From NCBI GenBank assembly GCA_034698045.1, contig JAQGAU010000719.1, positions 1 to 24,574 on the forward strand: DNA of 24,574 nucleotides. The letters are read 5' to 3'. Position numbers and translations under genes: made by a program. Shown piece by piece: positions 10,111-18,387 of this stretch. This DNA is from Paramacrobiotus richtersi. Its lineage: Eukaryota > Tardigrada > Eutardigrada > Parachela > Macrobiotidae. Within the stretch, counting starts at the first letter, position 1; every line of letters begins with the position of its first letter. Under the pieces are notes generated by a model that saw only the letters and a program-made list of their open reading frames with translations, was not told where the DNA came from and ran no database searches.

Positions 10111-10238
10111 TTCATTAAGAAAGAAAAAACGATTAACATCTGCGCACTTGCAGAGTTCGTGTACAGAATGGGAATAAATTTGATAAATTCATAATTAATG
10201 TCTCATCTATTGTAGTAAATTGAGATTCTGTATGAGGA

Positions 10239-10496
10239 TTGTTAACCGAAATCGAGAGCAAACGAATAACGGTAATTTTTCGGAGGACACACGGTATACG
10301 GAATTATGACACTGTTCTCAGACCGTCCATGAATCATTTCCCGACTAATGTATCGCTTTCTCCGAGATCTGACTTACAGCAATGGCAGCTGACCTTTACT
10401 AACAACTCCCAGACCACGACTGTACGCCAGTCTCAACTGGAAGCGGTTATCGAATGTGAAGCAGAACCCGGCCAGTTTAAGATTGTATGCAAGTAA
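10239..10496 (+). other. Ambiguous ORF upstream of Gypsy copy 1
   Basis: An 85-codon frame on the plus strand has a polar, protein-like C-terminal half (QQWQLTFTNNSQTTTVRQSQ). A competing minus-strand frame of 82 codons overlaps it at 10622-10374. On the minus strand this is where the protease side of Gypsy copy 1 would be expected, but no protease motif is visible. Neither strand can be preferred. No family is recognised. Confidence 0.2.
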
Positions 10497-10955
10497 TGCA
10501 ACTAACCCAGGCAACGTTTTGCCGGCGAACAAAGTCAAACGCTGTTCAAGACTGTTCATCGCTGCGCTATCCACGGTTTTCATTAATGAAATTTGTACAG
10601 AAACTTGAAAGTATACCCTCATAATAAGAATTGCTAGAAATCAGCAGTAGTAACGAGATAAGTTAACTATATGTCCGAAATAGATTACAACAACGTATGG
10701 ATTCTCTAATCAAATCTGCGAGACAATACCTTGAATGCCGTATGTCTTAGAACCCTTTGTAAAATTTGCACCAAGAATATCGAAACGAAAGTTCGTATCC
10801 TGATTTCCTTGGACAGCCACACACTTCAAAAAGAGCGCAATGTACTTTTTCATGCGTTGTTTTGCCGACTTTAGGGTTGATGACCTAATACAAAAAATCA
10901 CGTTGCTTTCGCAGTTGGCATACAAACGCCGCAAAAAGCGTAATAGTGTTTAGGT

Positions 10956-11520
10956 ATGACTAAACATGCGCGCAGAGCTATACAGAGACTCGCTTTATTG
11001 TCCACATGCTGCGTACGGTCACAGTTGCCCAAACTTCTAGTCACGGAAGACATTGTAAGCGCCTCCCCGGACCCTCCAGTAGAACAGGAGGCCCAGATTG
11101 TGCACATCCCTTCTCCATTCCCGGAGATTCCCTATATTTTTCGTCCAGCGGAGGATGTCAAATCTCTGAATGAGACGGTGGAGAATGTCGGCCGCCGCCT
11201 GCGTCCATTATGCCAACAAGTGGCAGCAAGGATCGCGCCCACAACACCCTTGCAGTTGAGGATAGTCGCGAAAGCATCGCGTGTACTTAAATGCCGCATA
11301 CTACCGCCGCGAGGTCGTTCGTATAAAAATGCCGAACAATCGCAGCAGCGCGCCGTGTACGAGACTACGTGGCGGTACAAATGGCTCTAGACGAACAGGA
11401 GGCCGAGGGGGATGTCGATTACGTAGCAGCGCTTTGAGGTAGAGATGGGAAGCTCCGTCTGGAAGCGGACGACCGCCTCATGGACGAAGCCGACGTGGAT
11501 TACGATCCGTCCAATCAGTG
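10956..11520 (+). CDS. GC-rich hypothetical ORF (144 codons) with acidic region after it
   Basis: The longest frame in the window runs from 10956 to a TAG at 11388-11390 in sequence richer in G and C than its surroundings. The first 30 residues are basic. A Pro-rich acidic section follows (SASPDPPVEQEAQ, then SPFPEIPYIFRP), then a helical-looking block (SLNETVENVGRRLRPLCQQ) and a basic C-terminal part. Directly after the frame, strongly acidic peptide-like sequence (for example DEADVDYDPSNQ at about 11480-11515) suggests that coding-type sequence continues to about 11520. A GT-rich, possible splice region follows. Composition unlike the neighbours and position between pieces of minus-strand elements suggest a separately inserted sequence or a host exon cluster. 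No family is recognised. Confidence 0.4.
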
Positions 11521-11599
11521 TCAATCTCTTACTTTTATGCTTATTCGCAGTTCACTGTCAAGGTAAGCAGTCCAATGCGTCGTGGGTTCATGTGGCAAA

Positions 11600-12217
11600 C
11601 TGGCTCGTGTACCGAAAATCCAGGGAAGTACAAGTGAGTATATGTGTAATGTGAATAGCATAATTCGCGCTGTTACTAGTCTGCATTGCTCGTAGCGTCT
11701 GTTCCAACGTAATCCAACTCCTCGTAATGCTGACCAAATGCACTGAGGTCCTGAAACGGCTCTTGTCAAACATTAAAAAATATTATGCGCAATGTCATGC
11801 AAAATTCGAGTGCATTAATGTGACTACCTACCCTTCCTGACTTGCAGTAGACCGGGTACGAGTACCTGCTTGTTAATTGTATTAACGGACTCCTTCTCCA
11901 TGGCCAGTGGAATCATTTGGCGGAGTAGAAATCTGTCCTCTCAAGTAAATGGTTTGTTCGTATCCGCCCGATTTTCGGTACTTCTTTTCATTAACGTATG
12001 TGATTTCGGCTTCACTTAATCTTTTAACGGCCTTGTGCACGTCATTCAGCGTAAGCATGCTTAAGAGATATTGGCGGTTATTGGGGTTGGCTAAATAGTC
12101 TAACACATATGAAGATTCCTTGAAATCCGTCCTTACCCGCCACTTCCATGCTCCAATCACTTTCGCGCGAAAGTGCAGTGCTGGACAATTGGACCACCGC
12201 AACACCTTTACGATCAT
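11600..12217 (-). repeat. Repeat family E, copy 1 (possible Gypsy gag side)
   Basis: Read on the minus strand, this aligns with 17040-16545. Shared landmarks in order are a block with NNRQYLL (NRQF in copy 2), an NDVHKAVK or NDTKKAVK block, a GGAGAAGGAGTC segment encoding EKESVN, and a block with the residues DL..FG.HYEEL followed by DATSN or DATSG. The family is unnamed. In both cases it lies on the same strand upstream of a Gypsy RT fossil of one family (gap about 1.5 kb here, about 1.0 kb for copy 2), so a gag or pre-protease identity is a reasonable inference. No zinc knuckle was seen. This copy is broken and old. Confidence 0.6.
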
Positions 12218-12872
12218 GAGATAAGTTTACATCACAGTCGGTGGCTTTTCTTTCCTTAGTCTCATATTTGGAGGTCGTGCGGAAAAGGCCGTCCTTTTCA
12301 ATGCACGTGTAGCACATGTACATGTACACGCACATGTAGCGAAGAACTCCGCGAACCCACAAACTGGCCAGGATCTCATGGAGCAGTATTATATAAACAA
12401 ATATTTGAAAAAACGCAGATCGTTCCATACAGATCAGAATATGGACCCAAATCGACCCAAATCCCAATTACATGACCCAAATCGACCGCCATTATATTTG
12501 CCGCACTCCAGCATTACTCTACTGCTAGAGCTTGTTCACTCGGTGACCTCAAATCTTTCGCTATATTAATAAGGGACATAGTTACGCCACATCCACAGTG
12601 GATTAGCAATGTATTTAGTGCTAACAAACAGCTGTAGCCATTGTGTAACGAACGATTGATAATCGATGATGGCATTTACAGGTGTGGATTCCGCTTCTAT
12701 CAGCCGTTCGTGAATGGTTGTCATCCCAGTCTGAATTGTTTAATTCTCTGTCCCATACGGCAGTAAAAATTTTGCACTCTATATGACGTGTTGGTGTCAT
12801 GCTGAGGGAACGCGGACGCTGCTTCGTAAGAGCAAACAAGCAACCATCGATTTACACATCAGCAAATACGAA
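12218..12872. other. No supported gene; short direct repeat and palindrome
   Basis: GACCCAAATC occurs three times (12444-12453, 12454-12463, 12474-12483), so a 63-codon plus frame at 12378-12569 contains DPNRP twice; the frame itself is not convincing. ACATGTACATGT at 12314-12325 is a 12-base perfect palindrome within a CATGT-rich stretch. Nothing else is evident. Confidence 0.4.
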
Positions 12873-13245
12873 AGATGCGGACGTCCGGCACGGTCAGGGG
12901 TGCAAAACTACGAACCTCCGAGACCAAGAAGTTCCTGAAGCTAGAAGATCCCCTTTGATTAACGCATGACATACTGTTCGAAGGTATGTTGTTTTCGGAA
13001 GCACTGCAGTGGATGAGAGAGTTATACACGGCGTTTGCCTGTTTTTTTTTCTGTTTACACCACACCAAACTCGTCCAGAAGACAAGGTTCGGCTAGTTTT
13101 CCGATACCCGGGACACGTTAAGTCAACGTTCTTCACACCTGTAAGATTAGCAAGGTCTGACACCAGAACTATCTCAGCGGTTATAGAATTAGCGGCATTA
13201 CTTACCGTGCCTGTTTGCATGCTTTCACCACAACATACTCGCTAA
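12873..13245 (+). repeat. Repeat family B, copy 1
   Basis: This aligns on the same strand with 22618-22990. Shared landmarks in order are GCGG.CGT.CCGG, a CGAAGGTATGTTGTTT segment encoding EGMLF, an AGTTATAC segment, and an ACACGTTAA..TAACGTTC-type segment encoding PGHVKSTFFTPV. An AGGTCTGA(C/T)ACCAG block follows. The PGHV..TF.TPV reading is shared by both copies. Copy 1 lacks about 75 bases present in copy 2 near the left part. The family is not recognised. The two protein-like blocks are separated by a T-rich, less conserved stretch of about 80 bases with splice-site-like edges, so an intron is possible. Family A follows at once on the same strand. Confidence 0.6.
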
Positions 13246-13413
13246 TACAGTTATTTATTCCTGCGTAGCAAAACCGTAAATCGACCGCAGTAATCCATCA
13301 GGCTTCTTGTAAATGTCACAAATTTATACACAGCCAATCTTGGTTAGTACAGCCTAAATCATGCATACCGCAACCGTTTTTCTATGCCTTTTTGATTTTG
13401 GGATAAAGCAAGT

Positions 13414-13857
13414 ACCTGTCGGCACGAGTGCGCGTTCACGCATCGTCTATGCCAGCTAATACAAAACACCAAAACTTCTTTCTACTACTGCGTCCAAACA
13501 ACGGGCCAGGTTGTGGTTCCGTCGCCAAAAGTTCAGTATATGAAAAGACAGCAAGGCCCCAACTCCGCAATAGCCGTTAATATGGATGATCAGGCTATTT
13601 GGCCTGACGTTTTAGTAAAGAGTTTAAGAACTGCCACGGGGCAGATTTGGGCCGTTGTAACGGAAGGAAGGATACGAGTTGGTCTTTGCCCCGTAGGTAA
13701 AATACAAGTACCACCGGACCACCAGGGGAGTATTGATGGCTCTTCCACTTCTGTGCAAAAAACTGTAAGCACCGAGCACTACTTTACCGGTGTCATGCAT
13801 AAAAAAACACCGTTTACTCGGTCTTTGGGCAAAGGCATAACACATTTACTGTTTTAG
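13414..13857 (+). repeat. Repeat family A, copy 2, with a 114-codon open frame
   Basis: This matches 1905-2275 in inverted orientation. Here the sequence keeps a single frame of 114 codons (13513-13857). Its conserved core contains GPNSAIAVNMDDQAIWPDV, followed by SLRTATGQIW and a Gly/Pro/Val-rich section. No domain is recognised. The N-terminal part before residue 15 lies in sequence that is also similar between copies, so the coding region may begin further left or on another exon. It sits about 170 bases after family B copy 1 on the same strand, which could mean that A and B belong to one element; the other copies are not adjacent, however. A capsid-like or accessory protein of an unknown element, or a host exon duplicated twice, are the alternatives. 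Confidence 0.55.
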
Positions 13858-14481
13858 TTCCGCAAGGATTCCGAAATTCCCTATTTTACTAACCGGACAT
13901 TTATATGTAGCGCCCAATTTTATTTTTGATGGTCATCCCGCTATGTGGAACGGTCAGCCAAAAAGTGTAGTCACAAGTCGGCAAAATGGAAAACTGAAGC
14001 AGAATCCCATAACTTTAATGAGCGCTACCACATGTAACGTCATGGCGCCAACGGATCCGCATCAGCACTTACTGTATGATCGTAACTCATACCTTCTAGT
14101 TTTCTAGCTAACTTTCACTAAAATTTTTCTTTCTCGTGTTCTTAGATGTCGACATCTTTTTGTCAGAAGTGAAATGTCACGAGTCTATATCATGCACCAC
14201 TAATAATGTCTTAACATCTCCTTATATGTTAATGGTTTAGACGAGGTCTTGCCTTATCGCGTGCTGACGTGAAATAGAAATATTATCAGAATGTTGCTTT
14301 GGTATAAGGAGACCCATCACTGTGCACCATAAGAGCAAGCATTCTTGTTGTGACCAACATGTAATACAGATCCTGAGAATAAGCACGTATCACCATACCT
14401 CGATAGGGATGCAGCCGAGTCCACTGAGTAAGTTTAGGTAGTGTTACTCATGGAAGTATAGCATGAGAGCGGAAGCAGGAA
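13858..14481. other. No supported feature
   Basis: About 620 bases. No frame, repeat or structural signal stood out on either strand. Confidence 0.4.
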
Positions 14482-14706
14482 ATGGATGCCCCCTTTTCCG
14501 ACGATTTGCCTGACACGGTGTCGTTGCTACCTGTTAACACGAATACCTTTATAACAAGACACCCTGCGTCAGTTAGTGCCTTAAAAGCAACCGACAGGTA
14601 CCGCGGTACGTTTGACGCAGAGTCTAGATCAAGTGCCCGGATTGCTCTGCACAACGTATTACAGCTCGAAAGTGTGATCACTCGTCTGGTAAACAGCATA
14701 TTATAA
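14482..14706 (+). CDS. Small hypothetical ORF, 74 residues
   Basis: A Met-initiated frame of 74 residues begins with an acidic stretch (MDAPFSDDLPDTVSLLP) and ends with an amphipathic, Leu/Ile/Val-rich helix-like segment (ALHNVLQLESVITRLVNSIL). The ATG context (GGAAATGG) is reasonable for a eukaryotic start. A longer overlapping minus frame (14798-14448, 116 codons) has odd composition and is probably its shadow. No family or repeat partner is recognised. It lies between family A copy 2 and the second Gypsy RT fossil. Confidence 0.3.
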   Translation: MDAPFSDDLPDTVSLLPVNTNTFITRHPASVSALKATDRYRGTFDAESRSSARIALHNVLQLESVITRLVNSIL

Positions 14707-14829
14707 AACCAGTAATACCGTATTAGTACATATCTACAGGCGCGGCCGGGCGTGCTCAACCGCGCAATCCAAACGTAGGGAACAGGAATATTATGCATAT
14801 ATTAGAGAACCGTTTTACTGGGTGCAACA

Positions 14830-15535
14830 TTCAGCAAAAATTAATTTGTTTCTGACACTGTCTCATCAGAATAGCGGTAATAGCTTGTCCCGGATAACTT
14901 GGTCATTGCGGACGAAATGAAAGCTAGTTGTCGCTGACGCGCGGGTGCGGTCTACATTAAATCTGTATACTTTTTGAAACGACTGATTATGGTGAGGCAT
15001 GGCGAAAGCCCAAGGGCCGAGGCAACAGGTCGTTGTTTTGACAGCAAGCGTTGCCTTTAGGCCGCGAAGCGGAGCCGCCAAAACAGCAAATGTATCAATG
15101 AATACTCGATTAAGACTGGTTAGACCCATAAAGCGCACTAAATCCATACGGTTCTCAGGAACAGGGAATTCTTTGACAGCTAGATTTGCCGGGATCCGGA
15201 CCTATTTCCTTTTTGAAAGGAACGTAATATCTTAAAGGAAGCGTTTGCGAATTCGCATTTTTTCCAAATAATTGTGCTGATTGCTTCTTGTAAGATTCGC
15301 AAGAGTTCGTCCGAATTCGCTAAAACCTAGGTTTCGTCTTTGACGGTGATGTCATCGAAGTAAACTTGCAGTTTTCACTCTCTTACCATATACAAAAATG
15401 CGGTTTGCATGGCGCGCTGGATGCAGAGTGCATTCCGAATGGCAATCTGCAGTACGGCTAACTACAGCGATGAATAATTATGGCTAACTTCTCGTGGTCG
15501 TTTTTCTGGACCGGAGGTTGATGAAAAGGGTGACT
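14830..15535 (-). mobile_element. Ty3/Gypsy fossil copy 2: RT palm to RNase H start
   Basis: Read on the minus strand, this aligns along its length with copy 1 (about 9800-9030). Clear shared segments include TTGAAACGACT(C/G)ATTATGGTGA, CGGAGCCGCCAA or TGGAGCCGCCAA, AATACTCGAT, GGGATCCGGACC and AATCTGCAGTAC. It covers the RT palm after the catalytic box, the thumb and connection (LVRFMGL, VFIDTFAVLAAPLRGL) and the RNase H start. The RT fingers are not seen. It is broken in several places and diverged from copy 1 at a sizeable fraction of positions by eye, so both insertions are old. Family E copy 2 lies upstream on the same strand at 17040-16545. No integrase follows downstream. Confidence 0.9.
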
Positions 15536-15690
15536 GGCAGTTGGAGCCTCTTGGTAGTGATATTAAAACAAGCGTACACTTTTTTGCACTGGCGCCTAAG
15601 CACGCATTTTGCTGGCATAATTAGCATGGCCTGCACAGTTCACACATGACGAAGTACGATGCCATAGCATGCGAAGCGGTACTTAAGTTG

Positions 15691-15718
15691 ACTGCATACT
15701 TAAGTACTGCATACTTAA
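15691..15718. repeat. Short direct repeat, two 15-bp periods
   Basis: ACTGCATACTTAA occurs at 15691-15703 and 15706-15718. A related CGGTACTTAAGT lies just to the left. It sits immediately before the T-rich stretch and AG that precede the candidate exon at 15737. Confidence 0.7.
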
Positions 15719-15736
15719 TTTGACTTGTTTATGCAG

Positions 15737-16080
15737 TTGTGCTATCAGCTGATCAAGCATCAGATACTCAAAAAGAACCACTCATTAAACCTTTCTCCGA
15801 GTCAGCAGATGATCGAAGGATGTTATATTTACCCGATACGAGAGTGGCATTGGATATGCTACAGCGGTCTATGGCAGGCTTTATTGAGGGTAAAAAGATT
15901 AGCGCTGGTGATTGTTTCTGTGTTTTACTGATAAATTATATCTTCCTTATTAATTTTAGAACCCTTCCCTTCACCGGAACGCATCCGACAGCTACGCAGG
16001 TTTCTTCCCCAAAGACATCTGTAAACAGGAAAAGCTGCGTTTCAAAGCTTGTTCAACATCTCCTAAAGTCAAAATTTTAA
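15737..16080 (+). CDS. Candidate spliced ORF (exon, 70-bp intron, exon)
   Basis: A pyrimidine-rich TTGACTTGTTTATGCAG ends at 15736. The frame that follows reads through an acidic segment (LIKPFSESADDRRMLYLPD) and a helical one (ALDMLQRSMAGFIE). A GTAAAA donor-like site at 15890 and a TTATTAATTTTAG acceptor at 15959 bound a 70-bp T-rich insert that looks like a short intron. After it, the frame continues with a basic, helical segment (SPERIRQLRRFLPQRHL) to TAA at 16022-16024. Without splicing, the same first frame runs on to 16080 (113 codons from 15739). The compact intron size fits small arthropod-type genes. The domain is not recognised. It lies between the RT fossil and family E copy 2, on the opposite strand to both. 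It may be a host gene fragment or an exon of an unnamed repeated element. Confidence 0.45.
15890..15959 (+). other. Putative 70-bp intron
   Basis: It starts GTAAAAAG, is T-rich with a TAAATTATA branch-like region, and ends TTAATTTTAG. Composition shifts on both sides fit exon-intron borders. This is inferred from signals only. Confidence 0.45.
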
Positions 16081-16544
16081 GCAAATGATGTTGCCATCAC
16101 AAGAAGGAGCAGTGCAGCGCACTGGCTGGCTCATGGTTGATATTAGCCGAAGATTTTCCGTAATCAACTTATGCAAGGCGCCCCTTCCGAAAACCTGCTT
16201 TATCCGACACTGTACGCAAACTAAAGGTTCCAAAAGTGTTACGAGAAGCCGTCAAAGTTAAAGTTGCTTGATTTTCTGCTTTGACGGCGGGAAATTGATA
16301 GCAGTAATCAAGTGATTGTTATGCAATAGCATTACACAAAAACTATAAAACTGCCGACAGCAAATGTAGCCGAAGATTGCACCGCAGTCTTCTTGGTGCG
16401 AGCGTTGTTTTCGAGGTTGCGACTGTCGTGAACAGAACTCACAGCAATCTGGATTTACCTTCTTATATTAGCACGTGCGCTTTTTACCAGGAAGATGCGG
16501 ACTAGTTTCGAGTAAAAGACAGCTTACCGCCTAGCCTACAAAAA

Positions 16545-17040
16545 TCAGTGAAAGTTGCCAAATAGAGTTTGCGCAATGGGATACCCGCTCGTTGCATCAG
16601 AGGTTCTGTGATAATAATGAATACATCCAGCATGCAGCTCCTCATAATGCCGCCCAAAATTGTTCAGATCGGGAGGTTGGCTTTTATCATACATCGAAAG
16701 GCGTTGCGTACATTTGTCGTGCAGAGTAGCGTCATTTACCCGTCTGAACTTACAATAGAGTCGGTGCGCTTCATGGACGAGTATATCGGATTCTGTTGTA
16801 TTTACAGACTCCTTCTCCGCTGCAATGGGTGTCATTTTCCGTAAAAAAAAATCGTTCTTCCAAACCGAACGGTACGTGCGAATCCGTTCTGTCGCTGAGG
16901 CTTATTTTGGATTACGTGAACGCAGTTTGAGTAGCAATATTTTACGGCTTTCTTAGTATCGTTTACTGCCACTATGGTTATGATAAATTGACGATTATCC
17001 AGTTAGGATAAAAATTCCGCTAGAAACTGAGATCCCTGAA
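16545..17040 (-). repeat. Repeat family E, copy 2 (possible Gypsy gag side)
   Basis: Read on the minus strand, this is the partner of 12217-11600. It shows NRQF, NDTKKAVK, a GGAGAAGGAGTC segment (EKESVN) and DLNNFGRHYEELH followed by SDATSG. A 96-codon minus frame (16835-16545) covers the later blocks. It lies about 1.0 kb upstream, in the element's sense, of Gypsy RT copy 2, mirroring the arrangement of copy 1. Family membership of E is well supported by the two copies; its role as gag-side sequence is inference from position. The right boundary nearly touches the opposite-strand protease at 17041. The copy is broken and old. Confidence 0.6.
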
Positions 17041-17430
17041 ATTTGCTGCGATAGATATTGTCATCGGTTAGGTATTTCAATGCCCGTTGTTACATCGTGT
17101 ACACTAGCCTTTGGTATGTTGATCATTGACCCATCAAAGCTCTTATCGATACCGGGTATGGCATTGCCTTCGTTAATCGGCAATTTTGCAAGACGAATAA
17201 AACTTGGAACATGTCAGTGGCGTCACTGGCGTGGCATTCCCGCAACTTCCGCTTCCCGAGATACTCTCCAGATAACTGAAGCCAGCCAAGTGCAGGTTGA
17301 ACTATTAGGTCAAAAAGTACGTACTCAGGAGATAATAATTGACGATTTCCCCTTTGAAGTTCTACTCGGTAACGACTTTCTGTACCGGACACACCTGGGC
17401 ATCGACTACGAACGGCGCCCTAATAAATAG
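17041..17430 (+). mobile_element. Ty3/Gypsy-type aspartic protease fragment, opposite strand
   Basis: On the plus strand, the region around 17145-17160 encodes the LIDTG active-site motif of retroviral-type aspartic proteases. The frame ending at 17428-17430 contains ASQVQVELLG, IIIDDFPFEVLLGNDFL and THLGIDYERR, matching the second half of a retropepsin (the ILG-type motif, then DFL). The protease cuts the element's polyproteins. This fragment faces away from the minus-strand Gypsy fossils, so it belongs to another insertion or to an inverted piece. It is a broken fossil. A Ser/Thr/Asn-rich stretch follows to about 17700 without further pol motifs. Confidence 0.8.
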
Positions 17431-17480
17431 CGCCTACAGACTCTTACTGAGTCTTCGGACAGTTCTTCTACCACCAAGAA

Positions 17481-17696
17481 ATGCCTTGTAAAGCAGGTAC
17501 TCTGATTCTCCGGCATTCGGTAGGTCTGACCAATCTCAGCAAGTTGCCTCAGAGACTGCTCACCTCTCACCGTCAGTACAACGGCCAGGGCAATCCTGCC
17601 AACAGGGGTCGCTCCCAGTACAACAGTTCTGACAACGGGACCGGTACACCAACCTACGAGAAACGAGATGTCTCCAGACGTCTCCAGACATTATCC
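17481..17696 (+). other. Low-complexity polar ORF region after the protease
   Basis: A 78-codon frame (17481-17717) is rich in Asn, Gly, Gln, Arg and Ser (SHRQYNGQGNPANRGRSQYN). It follows the protease region on the same strand. Composition suggests a linker or nucleic-acid-binding tail, but it may be a chance frame. GTCTCCAGAC is tandemly repeated at about 17669-17688, with the two copies sharing their GAC overlap. Confidence 0.25.
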
Positions 17697-17842
17697 TATA
17701 GTGTCGGTGTCAAATAGGCAAAGAACGTGTTCTAACGTCAGTAGTCGAATATAACTTGTATATTTCAGGCTTGGAGGATAGCGGTTTAAGTATCCGTTCG
17801 TGCATTGGTGCTTGATTCACATATCGTGTCAGTAATGGCATA
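17697..17842 (+). repeat. Repeat family D, copy 1
   Basis: A block of about 146 bases matches 20645-20792 on the same strand at roughly three quarters of positions by eye. Shared segments include TATAGTGTCG, ACGTGTTCT or GCGTGTTCT, ACTTGTATA, TTAAGTATC and GATTCACATAT. An acceptor-like TATTTCAG (17762-17769) is kept in copy 2 as TACTGCAG. No good frame spans both copies, so it may be untranslated or intronic sequence of a repeated element. Confidence 0.75.
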
Positions 17843-18112
17843 TCCAAAATGTATAACACAGTTCGGGCTAGTATACTTGGAGCTTTGCTATTCCGGTACT
17901 AGCAAAGTAGGGCTCATCCAAAATCCGCGTGAATCATGTAAAAGAGAAAACCTTCTCCACTGTAATAACTGCAGCTAAAACGATAATTATTTAGTGAATG
18001 GTATTACTGTACAAAAATAAGAAACAAAAAGAACAATATTTCGTGAACTACAGCTGCGAATCAATGTACAAATAACTGTACAAAAACGTCCACGTCCACA
18101 ATCGCCGTTAAG
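17843..18112. other. No supported feature
   Basis: AT-rich interval with several runs of A and with repeated TGTACAAAAA and AATAACTGTACAAAAA-type motifs near 18009-18085. No coding signal was found. Confidence 0.4.
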
Positions 18113-18319
18113 TCATACGATTTCGTGGGCAAGGTCTACGACCGGCAGACCCTTGGGCTTTCCGTTTCCTGCGTTGTGCCTTGCGGCTTCAAGAACCATA
18201 CATAAGACACAAGGTACTACACTGCATGCCGTGGCTGGCTTTTTTTGTGGAGCGTGAGTTTGCATGTGGATTCTTAGTTTCGTACTAGCAGCGTCCCGAT
18301 TAAGCAGCGCGGTTTCCAA
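18113..18319 (-). pseudogene. Possible decayed C2H2 zinc-finger fragment
   Basis: A 68-residue minus frame contains TKLRIHMQTHAPQKKP, which fits the second half of a C2H2 finger (L-x2-H-x3-H) and a linker ending in KP. A Cys pair a few residues later (CSVVPCVLC) is not in proper finger spacing. Upstream, the first Cys pair of the putative finger is not clear. C2H2 fingers bind DNA in nuclear regulators and also occur in some transposases. One half-finger can arise by chance, so the call is tentative. No neighbouring fingers were found. Confidence 0.25.
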
Positions 18320-18365
18320 ACAAGAGAAACCACGTCATACCAAAATTCACACAACGGTAACAAAG

Positions 18366-18387
18366 TCTGCCAATGTTAATTGGCAGA
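18366..18387. other. Perfect 9-bp hairpin with 4-base loop
   Basis: TCTGCCAAT and ATTGGCAGA are perfect inverted repeats around GTTA. The right arm is not followed by a T-run. A single short hairpin of this size may arise by chance in 24 kb. Confidence 0.7.

Noticed and set aside
11132-11380. Minus frame of 82 codons with several Cys as a gag zinc knuckle
   Set aside because: Cys and His spacing does not fit a knuckle, and the longer plus frame with more natural composition covers it.
14448-14798. 116-codon minus frame
   Set aside because: Its composition is unnatural and it shadows the plus frame at 14482-14706, which starts in a better context.
18320-18350. Plus-strand RHTKIHTT as a second C2H2 finger next to the minus-strand half-finger
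   Set aside because: It lies on the opposite strand without Cys ligands and in a frame that closes quickly.
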